Assembly (NCBI GenBank): GCA_001797315.1
Contig: MGPC01000030.1
Coordinates: 1 to 52,306, forward strand
Direction of reading: 5' to 3'
DNA: 52,306 nt
Source: Curvibacter sp. GWA2_64_110
GTDB lineage: Bacteria; Pseudomonadota; Gammaproteobacteria; Burkholderiales; Burkholderiaceae_C
In this document: one piece after another, positions 16,989 through 24,655 of the stretch
How the letters are laid out: every line of letters begins with the position of its first letter
How positions within the stretch are numbered: position 1 is the first letter of the stretch
Notes under the pieces: generated by a model
The model's database searches: none
What the model saw: only the letters and a program-made list of their open reading frames with translations
Told to the model about the DNA's origin: nothing
Translations under genes and position numbers: made by a program

Positions 16989-19409
16989 ATGAGTGCAGTT
17001 ATGAGACCTTCCGCATCGGACAAGGCGTCCGAGCAGGCCTTCTTCGAGTCGCAGAAACTGCCGCCGGACAAGCGGGGGGTGACTTTTGAAGTTCTTTTCT
17101 ATCGTCAGCTGCAGCAGGTCACGGCCCGCATTCATGAAACTGAAAACATCGAGCAGATCATGCTCGATGCCAGCCAGGACATCTGTAAACTGCTCAATGC
17201 CGACCGGCTGACGCTCTACGCGGTCAACGAAGACCACAGCGCAATTGTCTCCAAGCTCAAGACCGGACTGAACACCAGCCGTGAGCTCAAACTGCCGATC
17301 AGCCCGCAAAGCCTGGCTGGCTACGTGGCTTACAGTCGGCAGATGCTCAATCTGGCCGATGTCTACGATGACGAGGCACTCAAACAAATCCACCCGGCGC
17401 TGACTTTCCTCAAGGAGGTCGACAAGCGCTCCGGCTACCGTACCAAGCAGATGCTGGTGGCGCCGATCATGGAGGGAGAATCCCTGCACGGTGTGTTGCA
17501 GGTCATCAACAGCAAGGGCGATCAGCCATTTGGCGAACTGGAAGTAGAGGGCGTGGCCCAGCTGTGCAAGACCCTGGGCACAGCGATTCGCCAGCGCATG
17601 CAAAGGGCCGATGAGGGGCTGCGCCGCAAGGCGACCAAGTATGACGGCTTGGTGACTGACGGGGTACTGACGGACGAAGAGTTGCGGCGGTGCATCCAGG
17701 AAGCGCGCGAACAGGGGGTGTCGGTCGAGCAGTTGCTGACGGCGCATTACCAGATCCAGCCGGCCCAGATCGGGCCGTCGCTGGCAAGATTCTTCGGCGT
17801 ACCCTACGAGCCTTTCAATGCAGGTCGCATCCGTTCCGAAGTGCTGCATGGTTCGCTCAAGCGCGAATTTGCCGAAGGCCAGGGCTGGATTCCACTGGAA
17901 GAGTCGCCGGAGGGCCTGGTCGTCATGTGCATCGATCCCGAGGCCACGCGCGGCGCTCGGGTCGTGCCGCAGGTCTTTCCGCGCATCAGCAAGTTTGCTT
18001 ATCGCGTGACGACACAAGTCGAGTTCGCCGAAACGTTGAATCAGGTGTTCGGCAGTGTCGATACCACGTCGATTGATCAGATGCTGGCCGATCTGTCCTC
18101 TGCGCCACTTGAGGATGATGGCAGCAACGACGATTCCCTGGAGTCAGCGGCGGCCGACAACGAACTCGTCAAGTTCGTCAACAAGGTCATCATCGATGCC
18201 TACCACCAGAAGGCTTCGGACATTCACATCGAGCCGATGCCGGGCAAGCTCAAGACCGGCATCCGCTTCCGCATTGATGGCACCTTGATGCCCTACGTCG
18301 AGGTGCCGGCGCATTTCCGCCAAGCCATGGTGACACGCCTGAAGATCATGTGCGATCTGGACATTTCAGAGCGACGCAAGCCGCAGGACGGCAAGATCAA
18401 GTTCAAGAAATATGGTCCACTGGACATCGAACTGCGGGTAGCGACCATTCCCTCGGCCGGCGGCGTTGAAGATGTGGTCATGCGTATCCTGGCCGCGGGC
18501 GAGCCGATCCCGTTGGAAAAGCTGGGCCTGACCCCGCACAACCGCGAACGGCTGGAAGCCACGGTCAGCAAGCCTTACGGTCTGTTTTATGTCTGCGGAC
18601 CGACGGGTTCGGGCAAGACGACGACGCTGCACTCCATCCTGAAATTCCTCAACACGCCCGAGACCAAGATCTGGACGGCCGAGGACCCGGTGGAAATCAC
18701 GCAAAAAGGTCTGCGTCAGGTGCAGATCAACCGCAAGGCCGGCATCGACTTTGCGCTCATCATGCGCGCCTTTTTGCGCGCCGACCCGGACATCATCATG
18801 GTCGGCGAGTCGCGCGACAAGGAGACGGTTGCCATGGGCGTGGAGGCGTCCCTGACCGGCCACCTGGTGTTCTCCACTCTGCATACCAACTCGGCGCCTG
18901 AGTCCATCACCCGCCTGCTCGACATGGGCATGGACCCGTTCAACTTTGCCGATGCACTTTTGGGCATTCTGGCGCAGCGTCTGGCCAAGAAGCTGTGCGA
19001 TTGCAAGGAGCCGTATTACCCCAAGACTTCGGAGATCAACGCCTTTATCGCCGAATATGCCGAAGAGTTGCGCCATACGCCTGCCTGGAAGGCTGACTTC
19101 AGTGGGGAGGCTCAGAAGTTGTTCGAGGATTGGGCGGAGCGGTATGGCAAGGATGGCAAGCTGCGCTTTTACAAGGCGATTGGCTGTGATAAATGCAACA
19201 AGACCGGTTACAAGGGGCGCTTGGGTCTGCATGAACTGCTGATTGCCGACGACCGCATCAAGAAGCTGGTGCAGGAGCGTGCCCGGGTGGCTGAAATTTT
19301 CGCTGCTGCGGTGGAAAGCGGCATGCGTACCTTGAAGATGGATGGCATGGAGAAGATCCTGCTGGGGCAGACTGACCTCAAGCAGGTCCGCTCGGTCTGC
19401 ATCAAGTGA
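16989..19409 (+). CDS. GAF-containing PilB/GspE-type secretion or pilus ATPase
   Basis: This 806-residue protein is longer than standard PilB (about 570). An N-terminal GAF domain (about 35-205; LQQVTARIHETENIEQIMLDA, APIMEGESLHGVLQVINS) precedes a MshEN/GspE N-terminal domain (about 215-350) and the T2SSE ATPase core. The core has Walker A GPTGSGKTT (537-545), the Asp box TAEDPVE, Walker B DPDIIMVGESRD (599-610) and the His box GHLVFSTLHTN. Two CxC/CxxC pairs, CDC (669-671) and CDKCNKTG, form the zinc knuckle of PilB-like extension ATPases. It should power assembly of a type IV pilus or type II pseudopilus at the inner membrane. The GAF domain suggests control by a small ligand. No PilC- or PilQ-like gene is adjacent. 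It is last in the PP2C-FHA-ATPase operon, with the pilin following under its own promoter. Confidence 0.92.
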   Translation: MSAVMRPSASDKASEQAFFESQKLPPDKRGVTFEVLFYRQLQQVTARIHETENIEQIMLDASQDICKLLNADRLTLYAVNEDHSAIVSKLKTGLNTSRELKLPISPQSLAGYVAYSRQMLNLADVYDDEALKQIHPALTFLKEVDKRSGYRTKQMLVAPIMEGESLHGVLQVINSKGDQPFGELEVEGVAQLCKTLGTAIRQRMQRADEGLRRKATKYDGLVTDGVLTDEELRRCIQEAREQGVSVEQLLTAHYQIQPAQIGPSLARFFGVPYEPFNAGRIRSEVLHGSLKREFAEGQGWIPLEESPEGLVVMCIDPEATRGARVVPQVFPRISKFAYRVTTQVEFAETLNQVFGSVDTTSIDQMLADLSSAPLEDDGSNDDSLESAAADNELVKFVNKVIIDAYHQKASDIHIEPMPGKLKTGIRFRIDGTLMPYVEVPAHFRQAMVTRLKIMCDLDISERRKPQDGKIKFKKYGPLDIELRVATIPSAGGVEDVVMRILAAGEPIPLEKLGLTPHNRERLEATVSKPYGLFYVCGPTGSGKTTTLHSILKFLNTPETKIWTAEDPVEITQKGLRQVQINRKAGIDFALIMRAFLRADPDIIMVGESRDKETVAMGVEASLTGHLVFSTLHTNSAPESITRLLDMGMDPFNFADALLGILAQRLAKKLCDCKEPYYPKTSEINAFIAEYAEELRHTPAWKADFSGEAQKLFEDWAERYGKDGKLRFYKAIGCDKCNKTGYKGRLGLHELLIADDRIKKLVQERARVAEIFAAAVESGMRTLKMDGMEKILLGQTDLKQVRSVCIK

Positions 19410-19416
19410 CAGGATG

Positions 19417-19460
19417 GGCTGACAATAATGTCAGCCGCATCCAGCAAGCTGACATTATTG
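19417..19460 (+). promoter_or_regulatory. Candidate enhancer sites for a sigma-54 activator upstream of pilin
   Basis: GGCTGACA-ATAA-TGTCAGCC is a perfect 8-bp inverted repeat (19417-19436). Its right part, CAATAATGTCAGC, is repeated in reverse as GCTGACATTATTG at 19448-19460. Three TGACA/TGTCA units therefore lie about 65-110 bp before the sigma-54 promoter. PilR sites upstream of pilA in Pseudomonas contain TGTC cores. The first repeat could alternatively be a hairpin ending the ATPase transcript, but it lacks a T-run. Confidence 0.5.
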
Positions 19461-19526
19461 CCCTCTCAATTCGGCGGTATTGATAAAAACATCAGGAAAA
19501 ACCAGCGAATTACGGTCTGGATAGCT

Positions 19527-19542
19527 TGGCATGGAATCTGCA
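19527..19542 (+). promoter_or_regulatory. Sigma-54 (RpoN) promoter of the pilin gene
   Basis: TGGCATGGAATCTGCA matches the -24/-12 consensus TGGCACG-N4-TTGCA, with the invariant GG and GC and exact spacing; two positions differ. The expected transcript start is near 19553, 40 bp before the pilin ATG. RpoN control of pilA is established in other proteobacteria. Confidence 0.8.
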
Positions 19543-19594
19543 CTAAAGAACGCTCAATGATTTTGTTGTCATGCTTCCAGTCAAGGAGATTTTC

Positions 19595-20086
19595 ATGAAG
19601 CGTTCCATGCAAAAGGGTTTCACCCTGATCGAGTTGATGATTGTGGTTGCGATCATCGGTATTCTGGCGGCCGTGGCTTTGCCGGCGTATCAGGACTACA
19701 CCAAACGTGCCAAGATGTCGGAAGTGATTCTGGCCGCTTCCGCTTGCCGCACCACCGTTACCGAAGTGTTCCAATCCAATTCGGCCGGCAGTTTGCCCGC
19801 CGCTGGGGATTGGGGTTGCGAAAGCTCGACATCCACCTCGAAATATGTCAAGGCTATCGAAACCGATGCTTATGGCGCCGTGCGTGTGCAAGCGACGGGT
19901 ATCGATCCGACCAACATCGACGACAAGTATGTTTCGCTGATTCCCCTGACCAGTGCCAATGCGAGCCCCACCGGCGGTTCTGCGGTGTTCAAGTGGGTCT
20001 GCGGTAATACTGCGACACAGGGTAGCAGTGCCTTTGTGACCACGGTGTCTACCAAGTTCCTGCCCGGTTCCTGCCGCGGCCTCTGA
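19595..20086 (+). CDS. pilA: Type IV major pilin (type IVa)
   Basis: This 163-residue prepilin has an eight-residue basic leader (MKRSMQKG), followed by the PilD cleavage/methylation site G8/F9 and the invariant Glu at mature position 5 ([22 protein letters not shown]). The hydrophobic alpha-1 helix continues with [15 protein letters not shown]. Four cysteines are present (51, 75, 136, 160): one pair in the alpha-beta loop and one C-terminal pair forming the D-region disulfide (WVCGN...PGSCRGL). Serine/threonine-rich segments ([18 protein letters not shown]) could be glycosylated by the next two genes. The start at 19595 has AAGGAGA upstream and is preferred over 19571. It is assembled into pili by a PilB-type ATPase such as its upstream neighbour. 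A sigma-54 promoter precedes it and a terminator follows. Confidence 0.95.
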   Translation: MKRSMQKGFTLIELMIVVAIIGILAAVALPAYQDYTKRAKMSEVILAASACRTTVTEVFQSNSAGSLPAAGDWGCESSTSTSKYVKAIETDAYGAVRVQATGIDPTNIDDKYVSLIPLTSANASPTGGSAVFKWVCGNTATQGSSAFVTTVSTKFLPGSCRGL

Positions 20087-20112
20087 TCTTGAGCCCGACG
20101 GCACAAGTGGAG

Positions 20113-20138
20113 AAAACGCCCCTTTGGGGGCGTTTTTT
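20113..20138 (+). terminator. Intrinsic terminator of the pilin transcript
   Basis: AAAA-CGCCCC, a TTTG loop, GGGGCG and six T form a strong hairpin 27 bp after the pilin stop. It should make the abundant pilin mRNA monocistronic while letting some transcription pass into the glycosylation genes. Confidence 0.9.
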
Positions 20139-20154
20139 ATTGGGGGAGCGCCTT

Positions 20155-21831
20155 GTGCTGTTCTTCGCCCTCTTTGCGCTGGGCGGTGCCTGGCTGGTGC
20201 CTTTGCATTTCCTGCCCTGGGTCAGCTGGCACAGTGAAGTACCGGCATTTCTGGCAATCTTTCTCATGGGCGGTCTCGGTCTTGGCCATGTGCTTAAGGC
20301 GCAGAGATCGGCCACGATCCATATGCCGGTCTCGGCTGTGGTGTGGTTGGGACTCGGGCTGCTGGTGGCACTGCAAGCCATCGGGGGGCTGCAGAACTTT
20401 ATGGGCGATGCGCTGGTGCTGGGCCTTTATTTCGCCTTGTGCGCGATCGCCTGGGTACTGGGTTATGGCGGCGGCGGGGCGAGCCAAAGAGAAAGTCTTG
20501 CAACGCTGGAAGTCGTCGCTGGTACCTTACTTGCCGGCGCCATGGCATCGGCCTTGATTGCCTTGGCTCAGGTATTTGACGTCTGGGACCAATTCAGCTG
20601 GATCAATCGCATGCCACAGTTGCGACGTCCCGGCGGCAATCTGGGGCAGCCTAACCAACTGGCAACCTTGCTTCTCATGGGCATGGTCAGCTTGCTGTTC
20701 TTGAAACAAACCGGTCGGTTGAGTGCCCAGACAAGCTGGTTATTGTTCACGGTGTTGTGCGCAGGGGTGGCAGCCAGCGAATCGCGTACGGGACTGCTCA
20801 GTTTTGTCCTGATTGTTTTATGGGGCGTGGCTGGTCGGGCATGGGCCGGCTTGAGGATCTCACTTTGGACGATCGCACTGGCCACCGTGCTGTTTTTCTC
20901 CTTGTACCTGATCTGGCCTCTGTTGATGGCTTCGGCGGGCAGTTTTGCCTCGGACGCACAGGCGAACACGCGACCTGGTTTAAGGCTGGTGGTCTGGCCA
21001 CAGCTGATCGATGCTGCGTTGATGCGGCCTTGGCTGGGCTGGGGTCTGCGGGAAGTGTCGGAGGCACACAATGCAGTGGCGCATGCGTATGAAATCAGCG
21101 AGCCCTTTACCTATGCGCACAATCTTGTGCTTGATCTGGCTGTAGGGGCAGGCTTGCCGCTGACGGGCTTTCTCGTATTGGTCACCGTGGTTTGGTTTTG
21201 GCGGCGCGTGCGTGCGACGCGGCAATTGCTGTCATGGTACTGCGTTGCAGCAGTATTGCCTTTTGCAGTGCACTCCATGCTGGAATTTCCGTTTGCCTAT
21301 GCCTATTTTTTGGTGCCGGCGATGTTCTTGCTGGGCAAACTTGAGGCTCTGACCGGTGGTCGCGCTGTATGGCGCATGAACGCCAAGATCGCTGCTGTTG
21401 CCGTGGGTGTTGCCGCCGCGCTGGCTGGCTGGTCCGTGTTCGAATACCTGCAAATCGAGGAAGATTTTCGGGTGGCACGTTTCGAAGCCTTGCGGGTTGG
21501 CCAGACGCCATCTGATCATGAGCGACCTAAAGTTCTTTTATTGACACAATTAAAGGCGCTGCTGGAGGGAGCACGCATAGTCCCTGAGGTTGGCATGTCG
21601 CCTGAACGGCTGGATTTGGCTCGGAAAGTAGCATTGCGATATCCCTGGCCTGCAACGCAAAACCGTTACGCATTGTCGCTGGCACTCAATGGCAATACTG
21701 AAGAAGCACTTCGCCAGCTGCGAGTGATCCGGGCATTGCATGGCGAAAAAACCTACGCGGAGATCAGGCTAAATTGGGAAGTTCTAGGCAAGGACAAATA
21801 TCCGCAACTGCGCGAATTGAAGCTGCCCTGA
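20155..21831 (+). CDS. PglL/Wzy-family O-oligosaccharyltransferase (first copy)
   Basis: This polytopic inner-membrane protein of 558 residues has about ten to twelve hydrophobic segments. It belongs to the Wzy/WaaL/PglL superfamily that moves lipid-linked glycans. The conserved large periplasmic loop contains NTRPGLRLVVWPQLIDAAL...PWLGWGL and the signature HNLVLDLAVGAGLPLTG, holding the catalytic histidine. A soluble C-terminal part (about 410-558) resembles the C-terminal domain of pilin O-OTases. Position directly after the pilin indicates pilin O-glycosylation. I place the start at GTG 20155, with GGAG six bases upstream, because earlier in-frame TTG/GTG codons lie within the pilin terminator hairpin. 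The next gene overlaps its 3' end. Confidence 0.85.
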   Translation: MLFFALFALGGAWLVPLHFLPWVSWHSEVPAFLAIFLMGGLGLGHVLKAQRSATIHMPVSAVVWLGLGLLVALQAIGGLQNFMGDALVLGLYFALCAIAWVLGYGGGGASQRESLATLEVVAGTLLAGAMASALIALAQVFDVWDQFSWINRMPQLRRPGGNLGQPNQLATLLLMGMVSLLFLKQTGRLSAQTSWLLFTVLCAGVAASESRTGLLSFVLIVLWGVAGRAWAGLRISLWTIALATVLFFSLYLIWPLLMASAGSFASDAQANTRPGLRLVVWPQLIDAALMRPWLGWGLREVSEAHNAVAHAYEISEPFTYAHNLVLDLAVGAGLPLTGFLVLVTVVWFWRRVRATRQLLSWYCVAAVLPFAVHSMLEFPFAYAYFLVPAMFLLGKLEALTGGRAVWRMNAKIAAVAVGVAAALAGWSVFEYLQIEEDFRVARFEALRVGQTPSDHERPKVLLLTQLKALLEGARIVPEVGMSPERLDLARKVALRYPWPATQNRYALSLALNGNTEEALRQLRVIRALHGEKTYAEIRLNWEVLGKDKYPQLRELKLP

Positions 21832-23339
21832 CAAGAGTCAGGGACATACTGTGGCCGCTTTTCTGGGGCAGCGTATTGGCTGTGCCTTGGCTGATGCCCC
21901 CCGGTGGCGGACCCACGCCATCGCTGATGACCTGGCTTTTCAGCGTGGCCTGTACGGCCATGTTGCTGGCATCGGTGCCGGCCGTTGAACTGGGTACGCC
22001 GCGCTGGCGAGGGGTGGTGGCCTTTGCCTGGCTGATGGCGGCACTTATCAGCAGTCTGTTCGGTCTGGTGCAGTACTTTGATCTGGAGCAGTCCTTTCAT
22101 CCGTGGGTGAGCCCCTCTGCGCTGGGCGAGGCTTACGCCAACCTGCGCCAGAGAAATCAGTACGCAACACTCATGAATATCGGCTTGGCCGCATTGCTTT
22201 GGTGGACGATGTCCAGGAATCGGCGTCAAGGGGGTTCGGGGTTGGGCGTAGCAGGCATGTTGTTGTTTGCCGCCATGCTGGCGCTTGGAAATGCGACCTC
22301 ATCATCCCGTACGGGCCTGCTCGAACTGATATTGATTCTAAGCATGGCGCTATATTGGGGCGCATGGCGTTACGGGGTGGCGCGTCAGGTGTTGATCGTT
22401 GCAGCGCTGACCTATGGCGGTGCGGCAATCGTTCTACCGTCACTGGCCGGCCTGGAGTTCGACAGCAGTGGCATTTTTTCCAGATTTTCCAACACTGGCG
22501 CTGACTGTACTGGTCGTTTGACACTCTGGAGCAACATGCTGCACTTGGTCGGCCAGCGTCCCTGGTTAGGCTGGGGATGGGGTGAACTGGATTACGCCCA
22601 TTTCATGGCGATTTACCCGGGACCTCGCCAATGCGAGCTGCTCAACAACGCACATAATTTGCCGCTGCACCTGGCCGTGGAATGGGGATTGCCGGTCGCA
22701 CTATGGGTGTGTGGTGCGGCGGCCTGGTTGATATGGCGTGCCAAGCCATGGCGCGAACTGGATCCGGCGCGCCAGATGGCCTGGATGGTGCTGGCGGTGA
22801 TTCTGCTGCACAGCATGCTGGAGTACCCGCTTTGGTATGGACCGTTCCAGATGGCCTTCGGCTTGAGCTTGGGTCTGCTCTGGCGGCCACGGCAGCCACC
22901 GCCACCGGGTGTTTCTGCCACTGCCGCGCTGGCTAAGGGGCGGCACATGCTGGCAGTTGCCTTGTTTGGCATCACCGCTTACGCTGCCTGGGATTACCAC
23001 CGCATCAGCCAGATTTACCTGCCGCCTGAGCAACGAGCAACGGCTTACCGCGACCACACGCTGGAAAAAATCCGTGGTTCCTGGTTATTTCACGATCAGG
23101 TCTATTTTGCCGAGCTCACTCTGACACCCCTGACGCGCGAGAACGCGGCCCAGCTCAACGCCATGGCGCATGAGCTGTTGCATTTCTCGCCGGAGGCGCA
23201 GGTGGTGGAAAAGCTGGTCGAGAGCGCTGTTCTGCTGGGGCGTGATGACGAAGCCCGCTTTTTCATGGCGCGCTACCGCGCGGCCTATCCGCAAGCCTAT
23301 GACCGTTGGCTGGGCAAGGGCGCCCTGACCCTGAAATAG
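21774..23339 (+). CDS. PglL/Wzy-family O-oligosaccharyltransferase (second copy)
   Basis: This is a second membrane protein (up to 521 aa) of the same superfamily. The motif block is DCTGRLTLWSNMLHLV...PWLGWGWGELDYAHF, then NNAHNLPLHLAVEWGLPVALW with the catalytic His. It has a soluble C-terminal tail of about 120 residues. The start is uncertain: TTG at 21774 overlaps the preceding gene by 58 bp and has GGAG 11 bases upstream, but the first membrane helix only begins around residue 26, so a shorter start near 21830-21880 is possible. Sequence similarity to the first copy is confined to the motifs, so this looks like two divergent enzymes rather than a recent duplication. It may act on another pilin site, or as the polymerase or ligase for a different glycan. 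Confidence 0.82.
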   Translation: MGSSRQGQISATARIEAALTRVRDILWPLFWGSVLAVPWLMPPGGGPTPSLMTWLFSVACTAMLLASVPAVELGTPRWRGVVAFAWLMAALISSLFGLVQYFDLEQSFHPWVSPSALGEAYANLRQRNQYATLMNIGLAALLWWTMSRNRRQGGSGLGVAGMLLFAAMLALGNATSSSRTGLLELILILSMALYWGAWRYGVARQVLIVAALTYGGAAIVLPSLAGLEFDSSGIFSRFSNTGADCTGRLTLWSNMLHLVGQRPWLGWGWGELDYAHFMAIYPGPRQCELLNNAHNLPLHLAVEWGLPVALWVCGAAAWLIWRAKPWRELDPARQMAWMVLAVILLHSMLEYPLWYGPFQMAFGLSLGLLWRPRQPPPPGVSATAALAKGRHMLAVALFGITAYAAWDYHRISQIYLPPEQRATAYRDHTLEKIRGSWLFHDQVYFAELTLTPLTRENAAQLNAMAHELLHFSPEAQVVEKLVESAVLLGRDDEARFFMARYRAAYPQAYDRWLGKGALTLK

Positions 23340-23347
23340 CCGCCGCC

Positions 23348-23836
23348 TTACTGCGCGACGAAGCTGCCCGACTTGCCGCCGTGTTTTTCCAGCAGGCGGA
23401 CATCGGTCATGGTCATGCCGCGGTCAACGGCCTTGCACATGTCGTAGATGGTGAGCAGCGCCACCTGGACGGCCGTCAAGGCTTCCATCTCGACGCCGGT
23501 CGGCCCCACGGTTTCCACCGTGGCGGTACAGACAACATGACTGGGTTGGGTATCGGTGGCCCGGTGCGTGCTGAACTCCAGCGCCACGCGCGTGAGCGCC
23601 AGCGGATGGCACAGAGGGATCAGGTCACTGGTCTTCTTGGCCGCCTGGATGCCGGCGATGCGGGCAATGCCCAGCACGTCGCCTTTCTTGGCGGTGCCGG
23701 CCTCGATAATCGCCAAGGTGGCCGGCAGCATCTCGATGCGGCCGCGGGCCACAGCCACACGGTGGGTGCTGGCCTTGGTCGCCACGTCCACCATATGGGC
23801 CTGGCCGTGGGCGTCAAAATGGGTCAGAGAGCTCAT
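23348..23836 (-). CDS. moaC: Cyclic pyranopterin monophosphate synthase MoaC
   Basis: This 162-residue cytosolic enzyme converts the MoaA product to cyclic pyranopterin monophosphate in molybdenum cofactor synthesis. Family motifs: [19 protein letters not shown] at the N terminus, [22 protein letters not shown] (substrate pocket, with the catalytic His-Pro), [29 protein letters not shown] (catalytic Lys and Asp) and [12 protein letters not shown]. The length matches the E. coli enzyme (161). It is transcribed against the surrounding pilus genes, so it interrupts the OTase-TfpZ group. Convergent with the second OTase, with 8 bp between them. Confidence 0.97.
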   Translation of the reverse strand: MSSLTHFDAHGQAHMVDVATKASTHRVAVARGRIEMLPATLAIIEAGTAKKGDVLGIARIAGIQAAKKTSDLIPLCHPLALTRVALEFSTHRATDTQPSHVVCTATVETVGPTGVEMEALTAVQVALLTIYDMCKAVDRGMTMTDVRLLEKHGGKSGSFVAQ

Positions 23837-23885
23837 GGGATGGCAACTTTACGAAACATTCACGGAATTCGAGCATCATACGATC

Positions 23886-24653
23886 ATGTTGAGTGGCTTT
23901 TTCTGGAAAGACCGGCTACGCGCCAGCGGCATCCATCTGGGTCTGAGTCTGGGGCTGGCGGCCTTGGCCGCCCTGCTGGTGTTTGCGGTCTGGTATCCCT
24001 ATCCTTATCGCGAAATCTCTGGCGGACGGGAACTGTTCCTGATCGTGGTGGCAGTGGACGTCATCCTCGGGCCCCTGATCACGCTGGCTGTTTTCAATCG
24101 CGCCAAGCCAAGGGCTGAGCTGCGCCGCGATCTGGCCGTGGTGGGGTTGGTTCAGTTGGCGGCACTGGCCTATGGCTTGTGGACAGTGGCGGTGGCACGG
24201 CCCGTGCACCTGGTGTTCGAGTACGACCGCTTCCGCGTGGTGCATGCGGTAGACGTACCCCTCGAATTGATGAAGCACCTGCCGCCGGAGGTGGAGGCCT
24301 TTCCGTTGCGAGGGCCGACGCTGCTGGCCGTGCGTCCGTTCCGCGACGCTAACGAACAGACTGAGGCCACGCTGGCGGCGCTGGGTGGAGTGCCGCTCAG
24401 TGCCCGGCCTGATCTGTGGCAACCTTACCCGCTGGCGCGCCAACGGGTGCTGGCGGTGGCCCGCCCGGTCGCGTCGCTCAAGCAGCGCTTTGCCGAACGC
24501 GCGGCCGAGATCGATGCCGTAGCGACCCGAACCGGCCGGTCGCCCGAAGCACTGACATATTTGCCCATGGTGGGGCGCAAGTCGTTCTGGACAGTCATTC
24601 TGGATCCGACCACGGCCGAGGTGCTGGCTTTTATGCCGCTGGATTCATTTTGA
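23886..24653 (+). CDS. TfpX/TfpZ-family type IV pilin accessory protein
   Basis: This 255-residue inner-membrane protein has three predicted helices in its first 115 residues (LGLSLGLAALAALLVFAVWYP; LFLIVVAVDVILGPLITLAVF; VVGLVQLAALAYGLWTVAVA) and a periplasmic C-terminal domain with VHLVFEYDRFRVVHAVDVP and the conserved ending WTVILDPTTAEVLAFMPLDSF. The pattern matches the TfpX/TfpZ accessory proteins that help specific pilins assemble in Pseudomonas. It lies 3.8 kb from the pilin, with two OTases and moaC in between. The ATG at 23886 begins the hydrophobic pattern correctly; an in-frame ATG at 23835 overlaps the moaC start. No strong ribosome site is visible. The M48 peptidase gene starts 2 bp after its stop. 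Confidence 0.85.
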   Translation: MLSGFFWKDRLRASGIHLGLSLGLAALAALLVFAVWYPYPYREISGGRELFLIVVAVDVILGPLITLAVFNRAKPRAELRRDLAVVGLVQLAALAYGLWTVAVARPVHLVFEYDRFRVVHAVDVPLELMKHLPPEVEAFPLRGPTLLAVRPFRDANEQTEATLAALGGVPLSARPDLWQPYPLARQRVLAVARPVASLKQRFAERAAEIDAVATRTGRSPEALTYLPMVGRKSFWTVILDPTTAEVLAFMPLDSF

Positions 24654-24655
24654 GC

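Noticed and set aside
19417-19436. Intrinsic terminator after the ATPase gene
   Set aside because: The hairpin is perfect but has no T-run, and its half-site is repeated downstream, which fits enhancer sites for the sigma-54 promoter better.
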